The position numbers and the translations under genes are program-made. A model generated the notes under the pieces. The model was not told the DNA's origin and searched no databases. It saw only the letters and a program-made list of their open reading frames with translations. From contig NC_053490.1 in the NCBI RefSeq assembly GCF_905171775.1, forward strand, positions 462,628,143 to 462,692,142: a DNA stretch of 64,000 nt, written 5' to 3'. Below, one piece after another: positions 21,369 to 32,641 of this stretch (positions within the stretch are counted from its first letter, which is position 1; every line of letters begins with the position of its first letter). The DNA comes from Rana temporaria (taxonomy: Eukaryota; Chordata; Amphibia; Anura; Ranidae).

Positions 21369-21635
21369 AGGCCTCGTACACACGAGTTACTCGTCGGGCG
21401 AAACACATCGTTTTCCTCGTCAAGTTCCTTGTTAGGCTGTCGAGGAACTCGACAAGGCAAGTTTCTCCATTCCAGTTGAGGAAATAGAGAACTTGCTCTC
21501 TTTTTGGCTCGTCGAGTTTCTCAACAGTTTCCGCGACGAAAATGTACACACGACCGGTTTCCTCGGCAAAAAAATATCTCCCAGCAAGTTTCTTGATGGA
21601 TTCTGCCGAGGAAACCGGTCGTGTGTACGAGGCCT
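21369..21635. mobile_element. Foldback MITE, AGGCCTCGTACACACG ends (word CTCGTCGAG)
   Basis: AGGCCTCGTACACACGAG at left and GGTCGTGTGTACGAGGCCT at right are inverted copies. The interior repeats CTCGTCGAG, GAGGAAAC and complements. Confidence 0.88.
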
Positions 21636-21639
21636 CAGG

Positions 21640-24600
21640 GCCAAAAAATGAGCAACACAAGTGCATTATTTCCACCCACTTTTTATACATCCACATTTAG
21701 ATTTTAGACAGGATTATCTAACATGCACTAAGAAAAGGGTCCATGGGCCAAATAAACTATAGGATGTGGATTGTGTCAACCTATAATACATTATCTAACC
21801 TGCACTGAGAAAAAGGTTCATGGAATATAATGCTCAGCATTATTCAGTTTCCATAAATTGGGTGTTCTCTTCCATCCAACAATTTAGGAACGCCATTTAT
21901 CCTAGGCAATATTCTACAGGAAACACCTCAATATCTCCTTGCCCAAATAATTCCCCATATTATGTGTCATTTCTAAACCGACTCCCAACATGTCTCTGAG
22001 ATCACAAAAGCAATATTTTTTTCCACAAAAGAAAACAAAGCGTATTAGTGGTATTATTCTTCTAAATTTACAATGTACCTTTTTTTTTTTTTTTTTAGAT
22101 TACATATTTCAGCTTGATATTCCCTCCTAAATAAATTGTGAACATTCATTATGCTACCAAAAATCTCATCACAATGATAAATGCTCTTTATAGTGACTGA
22201 TTGATGAGTAGAGACCATTCTCTCCTAATTAGCGTGTAATACATGAAACAGTTCCCATGCTGTCCACAGTACATATCCTTGTTATCATCATCTAAATTGC
22301 TGCTGGCTGTAGAGATAAAAGCTGGACGGAGGCATATGTTGCTAAATGTAGAGTGCACATAGTGTGTGCTGGGCTCCTGGTAAAAGCTTTAATAACTCTA
22401 GGGAATGACATCCTCCACAGACTCTTCCTCGGTTATCCCATTATTGGTTCTATGATGCTCTTTGGAGTATCACAATTCTGTGGGAGTGGGTGTAGCTGCA
22501 TCCTATACACTGGCACTGTACTCACTTCACCATATCTACCAACCACACTACTGGGAATATAGCCTGTCTCTTCTGGACAGAAATAAATAAAAACTTCATG
22601 TAGATCCAAGAGAAGATTATCCTGAACAATAACATCTCTAAGCATCGAAAGAAATCCCTTTAAGGTAAACATTCAGTATTGTTTTAACATTATTTTATCG
22701 AAAAAAAATGTTAAAAACTTAATAAAAGTAGTATAAAAGGGGTTAAATGAAAATACTAAATACACAAAAACATGCAAGGGGGAAGGGAAGGCTATTGGGA
22801 ATTGAATAATATATTTTTACACATTTGAGAAGTCAATAATTATTCAATACAGAAATTATTACAAATAACCATATGTATTTTGTAAAGAAATGTTGACAGC
22901 TACATGTACATATCATATATTTTGATCATATTCATTAGTGCAATGCCTCGTTTGCAGTTATACTCCTATCTAGTGAAGTATCAGATACTATGTGGAGGAA
23001 TCATGTCTGAAGGCATTTTTGCATTTGATACAGAAAGTCGTTTTATACAACAAAATTTAGCTAAGGATGATGAATACAACTGTGGGATCTATTATTAATA
23101 AATGCCTTATTCAGATGTACCCACTACATAGAAATCCCAGAGAGTAAATGGTTACTGTGTTATATCTAGGAAGATCCTATATCTATATCTATCAAATATC
23201 AACAACATTTGGCTAAGGATGATGAATACAACGGTGGGATCTATTATTAATAAATGCCTTATTCAGATGAACCCACTACATAGAAATCCCAGAGAGTAAA
23301 TGGTTACTGTGTTATATCTAGAAATTTCATATAGTACATACATTCATGATCAGCAAGCATTTTCTACTGCAGTAACCACATGAATAGTTATAAATTATTT
23401 TAAGAGGACAGAAAATGTATAGATCTTATAAAAGAAAGGTTTTAATACAAATATAACATTTGCAAAGCGCCTCCTGTTATGGGACAAATCCTTTAAAAAA
23501 CCCCAATGTACCACAGGGAATGGATTACATATACCTACTAATATTTTTGGTCCAATCTAATTTTTAGCTTCATAGTAAGAGAAATCTTGGATAAAGAACA
23601 TTAAGAAGGAGAGTGATATTATCATTATAAGTGTCATCATTATAATGTTATCATTATAAGTATCAGTCATTATAAGTGTGGTGTAGCAACTGTGAAAACA
23701 CAGACAGAAGACCTTAGTTTGCCACATTATAGGCACTAAAGAAGGGTATCAACTAGAATTCTCAGTTGTGCATATCAACCAGAATCCAGAGCTTAATAAT
23801 ATTTTTCTAAATAAAATATGGAATAGGTTATTTCTGCTTAAAGGGGTTTAGAGCTGTGGTCTATATTCAGACTATATTCGTTACCTAGCTATGATAATTC
23901 TTAAATGGCTGATATAGAAATCTGGAAATTGGTGCAAACATTGGTTTGCAAAGCAGCCCCTAAAAATACACATTCCTATGTAGCATTTATACCGGGGCTA
24001 ATGTGTCTGGAATCTATTGTTGACTTTTATCTCTTTATAAAGACCTTGCCTCATTACAACCCTGCAATTAGTGAAGACCTGCAAATAGAGCAATTTTCTG
24101 AAAAACATACATATCCATTCTGTGTGAATTTACTATTTAGATCAGAGTGTGTCATATGTTAACCTCAAAATAGTCTACTAAATTATGTAAAAGAAATAGC
24201 TAGAAGCTTAGAGTAATGTATGAAGAAATCTTCAAAGTACTTATTTAAAGCTGATATTACATATGCACGGAACTCATTTATTATGCTTTTGTAATGCATG
24301 CTATTATTATCATTTAGTGAATATTAATGTGGTTGTGCAGATTTTCAGCAGTCCAGTAATGCTTTACATGGATTTCATAATCCTACCTGAAAGACAAGCA
24401 GAATCTATATTTTCAGCATTTGGTTTCAGGCATATGTGGAAAGTATTGTATCTAGATAATATGATTATACTTTCCTGAATATTAAAGTGGCTGGGCAACT
24501 TTCCTAGAATTCAGTGATGCCTTCATAGATTGTTGAAAGACAAGCAAAATCTTTATTGACAATATTTGATTATAGGCATTTGCATAAAATTATGTTTCAA

Positions 24601-24930
24601 GGTAGTCTGAGCAAGGAAAGACAAATTATGTGAACAAGATGTTATTTGTGAATGTATGTTACCTAAGCAAGTATCTGGATTCCAGAATATAATAATGTGT
24701 AGAGAGATCAGCATTTAACAGCTCCACATCCTAATCAAAGAGAAAAGTCCCCAAATTAGGACACTGTAGACCTTTAGGATACATAAGTAATTATTTTTAC
24801 AACCTTTATTCCCATAACGTAAAACGTACATCACTTAAATACAAGAAGAAAATCGAAGTTCAATATGGCGGATTCCCCTCTAGCTTTTCATTGCCACATT
24901 CAAGTTGTAATACAGATAGGGGGTCCCCAA
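21640..24930. other. Comparatively unique AT-rich intergenic DNA
   Basis: The longest stretch without recognised transposons apart from the 110-bp duplication at 23060-23321. Short open frames show no family features. A regulatory region for trpv1 or SHPK could lie here, but nothing in the sequence proves it. Confidence 0.5.
23060..23321. repeat. Direct duplication of a 110-bp segment
   Basis: 23060-23169 and 23212-23321 share GCTAAGGATGATGAATACAAC through GTTATATCTAG with about two differences. The spacing is 152 bp. Confidence 0.93.
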
Positions 24931-25150
24931 TCCACATTGTTAATCCCTCAACGCATTTTGTGCGGTAGACCCGCTTCCTCGGGAGGGCTTCAAGGGGAAA
25001 TGATCTAGGATAATCATAAACATGAGCAAGTATCCATTTTACATACAGTACTAATTGCATACATTTACCCATGTTGCTCCTGTAAATTTGAAATCCCCGC
25101 TCTGGACCCCTCTCTATAATCTCCAACCATCCATGATTAGTCCCCCAATG
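24930..25150. repeat. Dispersed repeat with CTTCCTCGGGAGGGCTTC motif
   Basis: Contains ACGCATTTTGTGCGGTAGACC and a CCTCGGGAGG phrase of the kind seen near the 59272 inverted repeat (CCCTGAGGAAGCCCG). Class unknown. Confidence 0.4.
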
Positions 25151-26146
25151 AAAAGTCATTTTTAAAATTTGTGATACTCTTAATATATTCTAGTAACTTA
25201 CTTTTGATCCTGTCTTTCCGCGAGGCACTGAATCCCCTACTGTCTTTTCCTGTAGAGAAGGTCTCCATTTACCGATGGATAGAGCATGGGTGTGCGCAGC
25301 CAATTGCATTAGAGTGTGAACCCCAAAGCTCAAACCCACATGCTTGTGTGTATCTAAATATATATGGCCCTGGCACATTGATTTCCCAATGCCATACAGA
25401 GCAATAATGCTAATGCGCAGTAATTAGGGTGTGCCCAGGCACATCCGCCACACCCTGTGTGTACGCCTATGGGATAGATATTAGGTACAAATTTAGTCCC
25501 TTCCTCAGAGCTATTTTGGTATACCCAACTTAGACATTGGACTGCATCGCTCATATGCGATGAAGATCACTCCACTTTGACCACCTTCAAACATGTTTGT
25601 TACTATAATTCTTTGATGCTTAACCAAATTTCTATAGTTTACTCTTGTCTCTTCCGACTGACCTCACCCTCTTAACACTACTATTATTGAAATCGGAAAT
25701 CTGAGAAAGTGTGGCAAGATGTATGGAATTTCTCTTACTATTAATGTCCTCACCCTTGAGTCTGCTTATAAAGTGTTGATTAGGTGGTATCTGGTACCTT
25801 TCAAACTCGCCCACCCGATATTCAGGCCTTTGCTTTAGAGAATGCCAGACTACAGGTGATGCCCTTCAAACCTGGTGGTTCTGTCCAATGCTTGGTAATT
25901 TTTGGACCAAAGTATTTACTCTTTTACAAAAATTATTTAAAGTCCAACTCCCTAAAGATTCATGGATGGTGTTGTTACACTTTAAAACTCCAACCATTAC
26001 AACAAAAACGATTTAAGCTAACTCATTTTGTCCTCCTGGCTTCCAAGCTGATGATAGCCAAGGCATGGAGAAAACAGTTTACATATTTTTCTGAAGTTGA
26101 ATTCCGAGTCAAGTTTTTTTGTCCATGAACAATAAAGTAGTATTCC

Positions 26147-26792
26147 TAACCCATTACCACTGATGTAACACATATATGCAGCCCCACTGCACTGGGCTTT
26201 TTTCCGTGGGGCCACATATATAGGTATCCCCCTTTGTGCTGGGAGAACACTGCACAGCACGCTCCCAGCACAGAGACCGGGTTCTCATCGATGGCCCCGG
26301 GCCCCCTTTGCTTGCAAAAAAAATAAAAATTTTGTGTAAAAAATACATTCATAAATTATAAATTAATAAAAAATAAGTACCTAGATCAATGTCAGTGTCA
26401 AGTAAGGGTCAAAGGTCAGGGTCAGTATATTTTGGGCAGGATTTTGCTCACTATTACTTCTGGGCTGTACTATGGGTACAAACAACAACTAACATACACA
26501 TATGTGGTATCTCTGCGATGGCAATAACAAGAAATATACGGCTAAAATGTTTATTTTTTTACTATTTTGGGACAGTTTTCCTTTGATAATAAAAAAAAAT
26601 AATCAGGAGATATCCATAACCATTTATCAACAAATGAAAGTCCGATTTGTCCTGAAAAAAAAACAAGGTATAATCAACCTGGATGCACAAAGTAGTTGTG
26701 ATGATATGTATGGTTTTACTAACACATGTGAAAATTGCTAAATTGTGCTCAGGCATTAAGACTTGTTTTACTATTAAGCATGAAGCGGTTAA
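26147..26792. mobile_element. TTAACC-type element, copy 3
   Basis: Left CTAACCCATTACCACTGATG and right CATGAAGCGGTTAA resemble the edges of the copies at 3537 and 7746. The interior shares the ACACATATATGCAGCC and GGGTCAGTATATTTTGGGCAG blocks with the 3537 copy. Confidence 0.75.
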
Positions 26793-26997
26793 CAATAGCC
26801 ACGACATGTTTCTCAAAATTTAGGATAAAGAGATCACACACCACCATCCAAATAATATGGTTTAGTATTAGCTCACAGTCTGATACTCTTGGGTGGTAAC
26901 TGATTCATGCCTCCCTCCCTGCCCTTTTCCCTTGCCCGTGTCTATTGGCTCCCTCCCTTACTTCTTTGCTTCTCACTCTTTCCTTTCCTTTTAGATT

Positions 26998-27302
26998 CCA
27001 TACACACTGGGCTTAAAAAACGTCTGTTCTTTTTGGAGTAAAAAACGTCCATATAGAGCATTTTTTGTACAAAGTTTAGACGAGTTTAGGAGAGTTTTAC
27101 GTTTTTTCTGCCAGTGAGCTCCAATCAGAAACGCGAATGAGAAGGGTTTTTTTTTCCTGCCTCTAAACGTTGTTCTCAAAAATATGCCTGTAAACATCCT
27201 AATGTGTATGGACACAAAGGATAATATTGAGTTGCTTCTACAGGCAGAACACAAAACTCCTGTAGAAGCAACTTTTTTTTATTCCAGTGTGCATGGAGCC
27301 TA
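26998..27302. mobile_element. Foldback repeat with CCATACACACTGGGC / GTGTGCATGGAGCC ends
   Basis: Left TCCATACACACTGGGCTTA and right CCAGTGTGCATGGAGCCTAA are imperfect inverted ends; AAACGTC/GACGTTT words recur inside. It separates two parts of the L1 tail. Confidence 0.65.
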
Positions 27303-27729
27303 ACTGCTTAAATTTTTTTTAAGAATCTTACCACCACATTTTCTAATTCTCTATTAGCTTGGTATGGAAAACAAAGATTATGGTACTTACCTTTGGTATT
27401 CTTGCCATCTATGTATGAGTAATGACATGACACTGTTGAACCTGAATTCTCTTTTTTTATGGATTGTTTATTTTCTCCATATGGTATATGGAAATTGTTA
27501 ATCTTATACTACTTGCTTCTCCTTCTCTTTATGACAAAACCAAAACCAATAAACATATTGAAATGAAAAAGAAAACTAATGCAATCACCACATCTAATAA
27601 TTGATAAGCTGCAATACAATAAATGTTTGCTTTCAGGTTTAATTATGCTTTAAACAATGCATTTGTGAAAGTTATATTATATGTATGCCACCAGCCTTCA
27701 AAGAGTTAGGTAAATACTGTGTTGATATT

Positions 27730-28237
27730 TGTAGCGCTACCCCCGAAGGAGCCGCTGGTTGATTTGGGATCTACTCAAGGATCCTGGATGAGGGTTCTCC
27801 ATTGTTTCAGTTGTCAGCTGGGCTGCCTCTTCAATTTCCAGGAACACAGGCTGGATACTGGAGTCTTGCTTCCTTCTCGATGGCTGGTCTCTCGGTGGAT
27901 TTAGGCCCAGGCTTCTGGCCTAGCAGCACGGCTGTGCTGTGTCAGCAGCTCCACAGAGGAGAAGAATGCAGGTCCCGAGAGAGAGAGAGCAGCCCCTCCC
28001 TTTCCTTAAATAACCTCCCCCATAAATCTGTGCGGAGGTGTCACATGTTCAAATGATGCAGGGCATTGTGGGAAGTGTAGTCTGTTTCTCCTAAGAGTCA
28101 ATGGAGTCCATATCTCCTGTTACTTGCAATCCCACAATGCATAACTTTCTTAAAGGTATCTTACATATTTACAAGCGTGAATAAAGTTCCAGCGAGGATG
28201 GCCTGTCATTAGACTCTGACAGGATGACCCCGCTACA
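27730..28237 (+). mobile_element. Putative solo LTR, family 2
   Basis: 508 bp from TGTAGCGCTACCCC to GACCCCGCTACA, so TG...CA with short inverted ends (TGTAGCG/CGCTACA). Flanked by tatt on both sides (27726-27729, 28238-28241). An AATAAA lies near 28180. These are LTR hallmarks; no internal coding region is present. Its first bases match family 1 but the body differs. Confidence 0.65.
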
Positions 28238-29116
28238 TATTTATGTATTTTTTTATTTATTTGTGTAGCGCCTGGCTACTTTCGGAGCCGGTGCTATGTT
28301 AAATTTAGAGGAGAATTCAGAGAAGTAGTTAGCTCTGAATTAGTTTGACTGTTTACATTTGGGTCTCTGCTCTAGCTTGGCTGTGATGTGGGCTAACCTT
28401 TTGTTTGGGGACTCCCGTCATCCCCGGACGGCAGGTGGCAGTAGTGGGGTCAAGTGAGTCTGAGTACCACTCCTTAGTAGCCAGTCAGGGGTTGGCCGCC
28501 TCGCTGTGCATGCTGGGGAGGGGTATAAAGGGGGCAGGCACCATTGCCTTGCGGTTCTTCCTCATGTGGCGCCCACCATTAGGGTAGCCATTCCACAACA
28601 CCCCCGCATATGGCCCTCCTGGCCAGTGTGTGCATGGGTAGCAGTGTTCTTGGTCCTGGGACCACGTTGGCCCGGAGCAATTGATCTGCTGTGCGGGCCC
28701 AGTGATCGACTGGGTCCCCAATCCAATTGGAGGAAGCTGACCGATGAGGAGTCTGTCCGAAGGATACCAAGCACAAGGCTGGTGTTCCAGGAGGGCCCTG
28801 TCCATTCTTCGGGGGACTACCTGGGATCTGACAGGCTTTATGTTGGTCGCCTGTCAGTCGCTAATTTGCAAAACTACCTGAGGGAGATCCGGGTGCTGAA
28901 TCTACTGAGAGAGGATTCCGGACCATAATTGTCTCCATGCTTTTGGGAGGGCAGAGACTTAATCCTAAGTTCAAGTGACACTCTGGCTGCCAGGCTGGTG
29001 AGAGAGGCCTGTCCAGGTGCGCTACACCCACTCCGGCTGGAGTGGTGAAGTAAAGTGTTGTTGGAAGCAGGACTGTTTCCCTGTATGCAGTTACACCTGA
29101 ATCTGCTGTCTCCTAT

Positions 29117-30590
29117 TCAGGGCCGATCCTAGAGTCACCGACGCCTGGGAGCAGAAATATTTCTGGCGCCCCCATATGGGCGTGGTCATCTTACTAACTC
29201 CTCCCCATTACAAATGTTTCTATGGCAACGACTCAGAGATGCTCCCTTAACCGGTTACCGACCGCCCACTGTATATATACGTCCTGTTTTTAAAGATGAA
29301 TATCTCGGTAACGGCAGTAGCTGTTGCCACAACCACAACCGAGATATCCATCTCTTCAGTGGGCGGCCGTGTAAACGATAATGGTGGTCTCCGTGGCGGA
29401 TTCGCCGCGAGATCGCCGTTATCGGTGGCGGGAGAGGGGCCCCCCCTCCCGCCGCTCTCCCGTGCCCTCCGTCGCTTACGGGAGCCGTCGGTAGCGGTGG
29501 AGGCGATCGGGTGCTGCTGCCTGTTCAGTGAGGACGCGAGTGAGGGGAAGATGGCCCCCACCCATCCTCATAGCTTTGCTGGGTGGAAGTGACGTCAAAA
29601 CGTCAGTCCCGCCCAGCGTCTTAAAGAGACAATTTTTTTGTCATTTTTTTAAATGACAAAATTTCAATTTTTTTTTTTTTTTTTTGCATTTAAGTCTAAA
29701 TATGAGATCTGAGGTCTTTTTGACCCCACCTGTCATGCTTTTTTCTATTACAAGGGATGTTTACATTCCTTATAATAGTAATAAAAGTGATAATTTTTTT
29801 ATTTTTTTTATTTCAGTGTAAAAAATTATAAAATCAATAAAAATAAATAAGAAAACCCCCAAAAAAATTTTTTAAAGCGCCCCGTCCCGACGAGCTCGCG
29901 CGCAGAAGCGAACGCATACGTGAGTAGCGCCCGCATATGAAAGCGGTGTTCAAACCACACAAGTGAGGTATCGCCAGTAGGAACAACAGGTCAGCGGCCA
30001 GCAGGGCCCACAGGTCCGCAGACAGTTCCCAGCAGGACCTACAGCCTGTGGGTCCTGCTGGGAGGTGGCTGCGAATATGTGGGTCCTGCAGGGGCTCGCT
30101 ACGGATCTGTGGGTCTTGCAGGGGGCTGGCTGCGGACCTGTGGGTCCTGCAGGGAGCTGGCCGCGGACCTGTGGGTTCGGCAGGGAGCTGGCTGCGGATC
30201 TGTGGCTCCTGCAGGGGGCTGGCTGTGGATCTGTGGCTCCTGCTGGGAGCTGGCCGCGGACCTGTGGGTCCTACTGGGAGCTGGTCATGACCTGTGGGCC
30301 CTGCTGGCCTGTAGGCCATGGCTAGCTTCCAGCAGGGCCCACAGGTAATGGGCATCTCCCAGCAGGGAGGGAAATAAATAGAATGATCATGTGGGGGTCA
30401 GGGTCTGTCACCTCAGCTATGGTCCGATGGCAGCTGCCAGCTCAGCAGGACAGGTCCTCCTCCTTGCAAGTTGCATGGCCTCCCCCATTCCTGGGGGGGG
30501 GGGGGTGTAATGGCGATGCTCTGTGCTGGCGTCAATTTTCTATTACATGCACTGACAGCCAGCAGCATGCCCAGCATAAAACAGATCCAA
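29117..30590. mobile_element. Composite insertion inside LTR-like copy 2
   Basis: Opens with AGGGCCGATCCTAGAGTCACC, continues with a TTAACCGGTTACCGACCGCC segment at 29248 that resembles the TTAACC family, and then holds the 31-bp minisatellite. Individual borders are uncertain. Confidence 0.5.
30048..30310. repeat. GC-rich 31-bp minisatellite, about 8 units
   Basis: GCTGGCTGCGGACCTGTGGG-type units recur at 30125, 30156, 30187 and 30218, a period of 31. Because 31 is not a multiple of 3 and the unit lacks stops, three overlapping frames are open; these are not genes. Inverted half-units (CCAGCAGGGCCCACAGG) lie on both sides. Confidence 0.92.
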
Positions 30591-30762
30591 ACCCGGAGTT
30601 GTACCACAACTTGTGGACATTCCCTTTACTACAACTCTCATCAAGTACCCTAGACGGCGGAGATACAGAGGTAACATGCCACCCAAAATAAACCAGCAGC
30701 TCCTTCTGGGGTAGTGCTACATTTAAAAAAAAAAATTGTGTGCTAAGGTATGAATGTGTCTG

Positions 30763-31165
30763 TTATGCCGCGTACACACGGTCGGAATTTCTGACACGAA
30801 AAGTTCGAAATGAGCTTTTGGTTGAAAATTCTGACCGTGTGTAGGCCCGATTAGACTTTTTCTGTCAGAATTTCCGACAGGAAAAATTTGAGAGCTGGTT
30901 CTCAAATTTTCCGACGGGAAAAGTTCTTATTGGAAATTCCGATCATCTGTATGCAGTTCCGACGCATGCTCGGAATCAATTCGACACATGCTCGGAATCA
31001 TTGAACTTCATTTTCTCAGCTCGTTGTAGTGTTGTACGTCACCGCATTCTTGACGGTCGGAATTTTGTGTGACCGTGTGCATGCAACACGTTTGAGCCAA
31101 AATTCCGTCTGAAAAAAATCCATGGTTTTCTTGTCGGAATTTACAATCGTGTGTACGCGGCATTA
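30763..31165. mobile_element. Foldback MITE, TATGCCGCGTACACACG family (word TTCCGA)
   Basis: TTATGCCGCGTACACACGG at left and GTGTGTACGCGGCATTA at right. Interior TTCCGAC/GTCGGAA words in both orientations, an internal CCGTGTGTAGGCCCG quarter-point motif, and the CATGCTCGGAATC core. It ends about 300 bases before the first trpv1 coding exon. Confidence 0.88.
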
Positions 31166-31461
31166 GACTCTTACATGTGGCAAAGTGATTAAAACGTTAT
31201 GTGTAGGTACAAGGACAGTGGTCTACGTGTGCTCTGTGTACTGTGAGTGGGCTCAAAATGTATTTAATCATGGCTCTTTTGTTTATGCTCCTCCCACTTT
31301 TGGCACAGTTTGGGTATACCCACAATTTGGCACTGCATGTGGCTTTTTTTGCTTCAATTGTTTGAGGGGGCAAGGAGGGTGTTAAAAAATGATCGGTCTA
31401 AGGTACCAAATATTCTAGGTACACTACTGTAACCATGCTTGCATTTTTCTTATTTCTACAG

Positions 31462-31788
31462 GCTAGAAAAAATGAGGAAGATGGGGAGCTCCTCGGATCT
31501 CGAGGAAACAGACCACACAGAGGACACGAATGCTTCTGCTGATGACTCACACAGTGAAGAAAACAGTCATTCCATCCATGAAAACAGTCAACAGTTAAAA
31601 ATAAAACATACCAAGTATACCATTTTCAGCTCACCAAAACCTAAGGGTCGCCGCTTTGGCAAAGCAGACAGTGAACGTGAAATGGCCCCCATGGACTCTG
31701 TCTATCAGATAGAAAGCAAAACTATGTCTCCAGCAATCAAATTCCATGTAAACCTTGATAAAGGAAAACATGGTAACCAGTTAACCAG
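31462..31788 (+). CDS. trpv1: trpv1 coding exon 1: start codon and cytosolic N-terminus
   Basis: TRPV1 is a tetrameric plasma-membrane cation channel of sensory neurons, opened by heat, acid and lipids. This exon follows an acceptor ending ctacag at 31461. ATG at 31472 has A at -3; a second in-frame ATG three codons on has a strong G at +4, so either could be used. The 105 codons plus 2 nt encode an acidic, serine-rich tail and the RRFGKADSERE stretch matching the RLFGKGDSE-type motif before the ankyrin domain. The donor is AG|GTAGGT, phase 2. Upstream noncoding exons were not found. Coding starts at 31472. Confidence 0.88.
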
Positions 31789-31940
31789 GTAGGTTACTTG
31801 CTTCAGAGCATTAGTAAAGCTTATCTAAATCCAAAAGCACAAAGGTAATATATTGTAGATTACTAATCCTTATATATGATTACTTGTCATAGGGTGACAC
31901 ATTTTGCTCACTGTACTCCCCAGAACAAGAAGTTGATTAG

Positions 31941-32641
31941 GGGCCGGATTCAGAAACAACTTACGACGACGTATCTCCAGATACGCCGTCGTAAGTCTGA
32001 GTGTGTGCCGTCGTATCTTGGCGCCTGATTCAAAGATTCAGATACGCCTCACGGTTGCCAAGATACGAGCGGCGTAAGTCTCCTACGCCGTTGTATCTTG
32101 GGGTGCATATTTACGCTGGCTGCTAGGTGGCGCTTCCGTTGATTTCCGCGTCGAATATGCAAATTACCTAGATACGCCGATTCACAAACGTAGTTCCGTC
32201 CAGCGCATCTATATACGCGGTTTAGGTAAGGCGTCGGTCCGGCGTAACTTTACCCCTCATAAAGCAGGGGTAAGTCAAGTTAGGTATGGACGTCGGAAAC
32301 GTCGGAACAGCGTTGTATTTTACGTCGTTTGCGTAAGTCGTCCGTGAATGGGGATGGGTGTAGGTTAAGTTCACTTCACCTAAACATTGAGCCGAAGTAT
32401 CTTAGGGAGGAAATTAGACGTGATACTGAGCATGAGCGCGCATGCGCCATTCGGAAAGTGCATCATTTACGTGGGGTCATGAATCATTTACATACAACAC
32501 ACCCCCTACCAGCCTAGTTTGAATTAGGCGGGCTTACGCCGGCCCATATAAGCTACGCCGCCGTAACTAAGGATGCAAATTGTTTCTGAATACGGTACTC
32601 GCCTGACTTAGAAGATACGCAAATCTTTCTGAATCGGGCCC
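31941..32641. mobile_element. GGGCCGGATTCA-type MITE, copy B, with CTCF-like motif
   Basis: GGGCCGGATTCAGAAA and TTTCTGAATCGGGCCC are 16-bp inverted ends with one mismatch. The interior repeats TACGACG/CGTCGTA words. Shares ATATGCAAATTACC...CCGATTCACAAACG with copies A and C. Confidence 0.88.
32119..32136 (+). promoter_or_regulatory. CTCF-like motif within MITE copy B
   Basis: GCTGCTAGGTGGCGCTTC resembles the CTCF core with one departure in the G run. It lies in trpv1 intron 1. Binding is inferred. Confidence 0.4.

Larger units (their letters stand above)
25590..27565 (+). pseudogene. LINE-1-type ORF2 C-terminus and 3' tail, interrupted twice
   Basis: About 25762-26128 encodes, across frames, YKVLIRWYLVPF, TWWFCPMLGNFW and HFVLLASKLMIAKAWRK, the cysteine-region and alanine/lysine helix at the end of L1 ORF2. 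It is interrupted by a TTAACC-type element (26147-26792) and a foldback repeat (about 26998-27302). A tail ending in CAATAAACATATTGAAATG at about 27548 looks like the L1 3' end. Several frameshifts are present, so it is inactive. Confidence 0.7.
28264..30721 (+). mobile_element. Orphan LTR-like element, family 1, copy 2 (split by insertion)
   Basis: Begins TGTAGCGCCTGGCTAC and ends GGGGTAGTGCTACA. A canonical TATAAAGG lies near 28526, just upstream of the position where copy 1 has its TATA-like box. Alignment by eye with copies 1 and 3 breaks at about 29117 and resumes near 30590, so about 1.45 kb has been inserted. Confidence 0.7.

Noticed and set aside
29247..29592. Paired 98-104 codon open frames on both strands
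   Set aside because: GC-rich repeat of the TTAACC type; no protein similarity recognised.
30048..30348. Three overlapping glycine/cysteine/tryptophan-rich proteins
   Set aside because: Produced by a 31-bp tandem array without stops; not genes.
31439..31471. Upstream in-frame ATG at 31439 as the trpv1 start
   Set aside because: It lies before the acceptor ctacag at 31461, so it is intronic.
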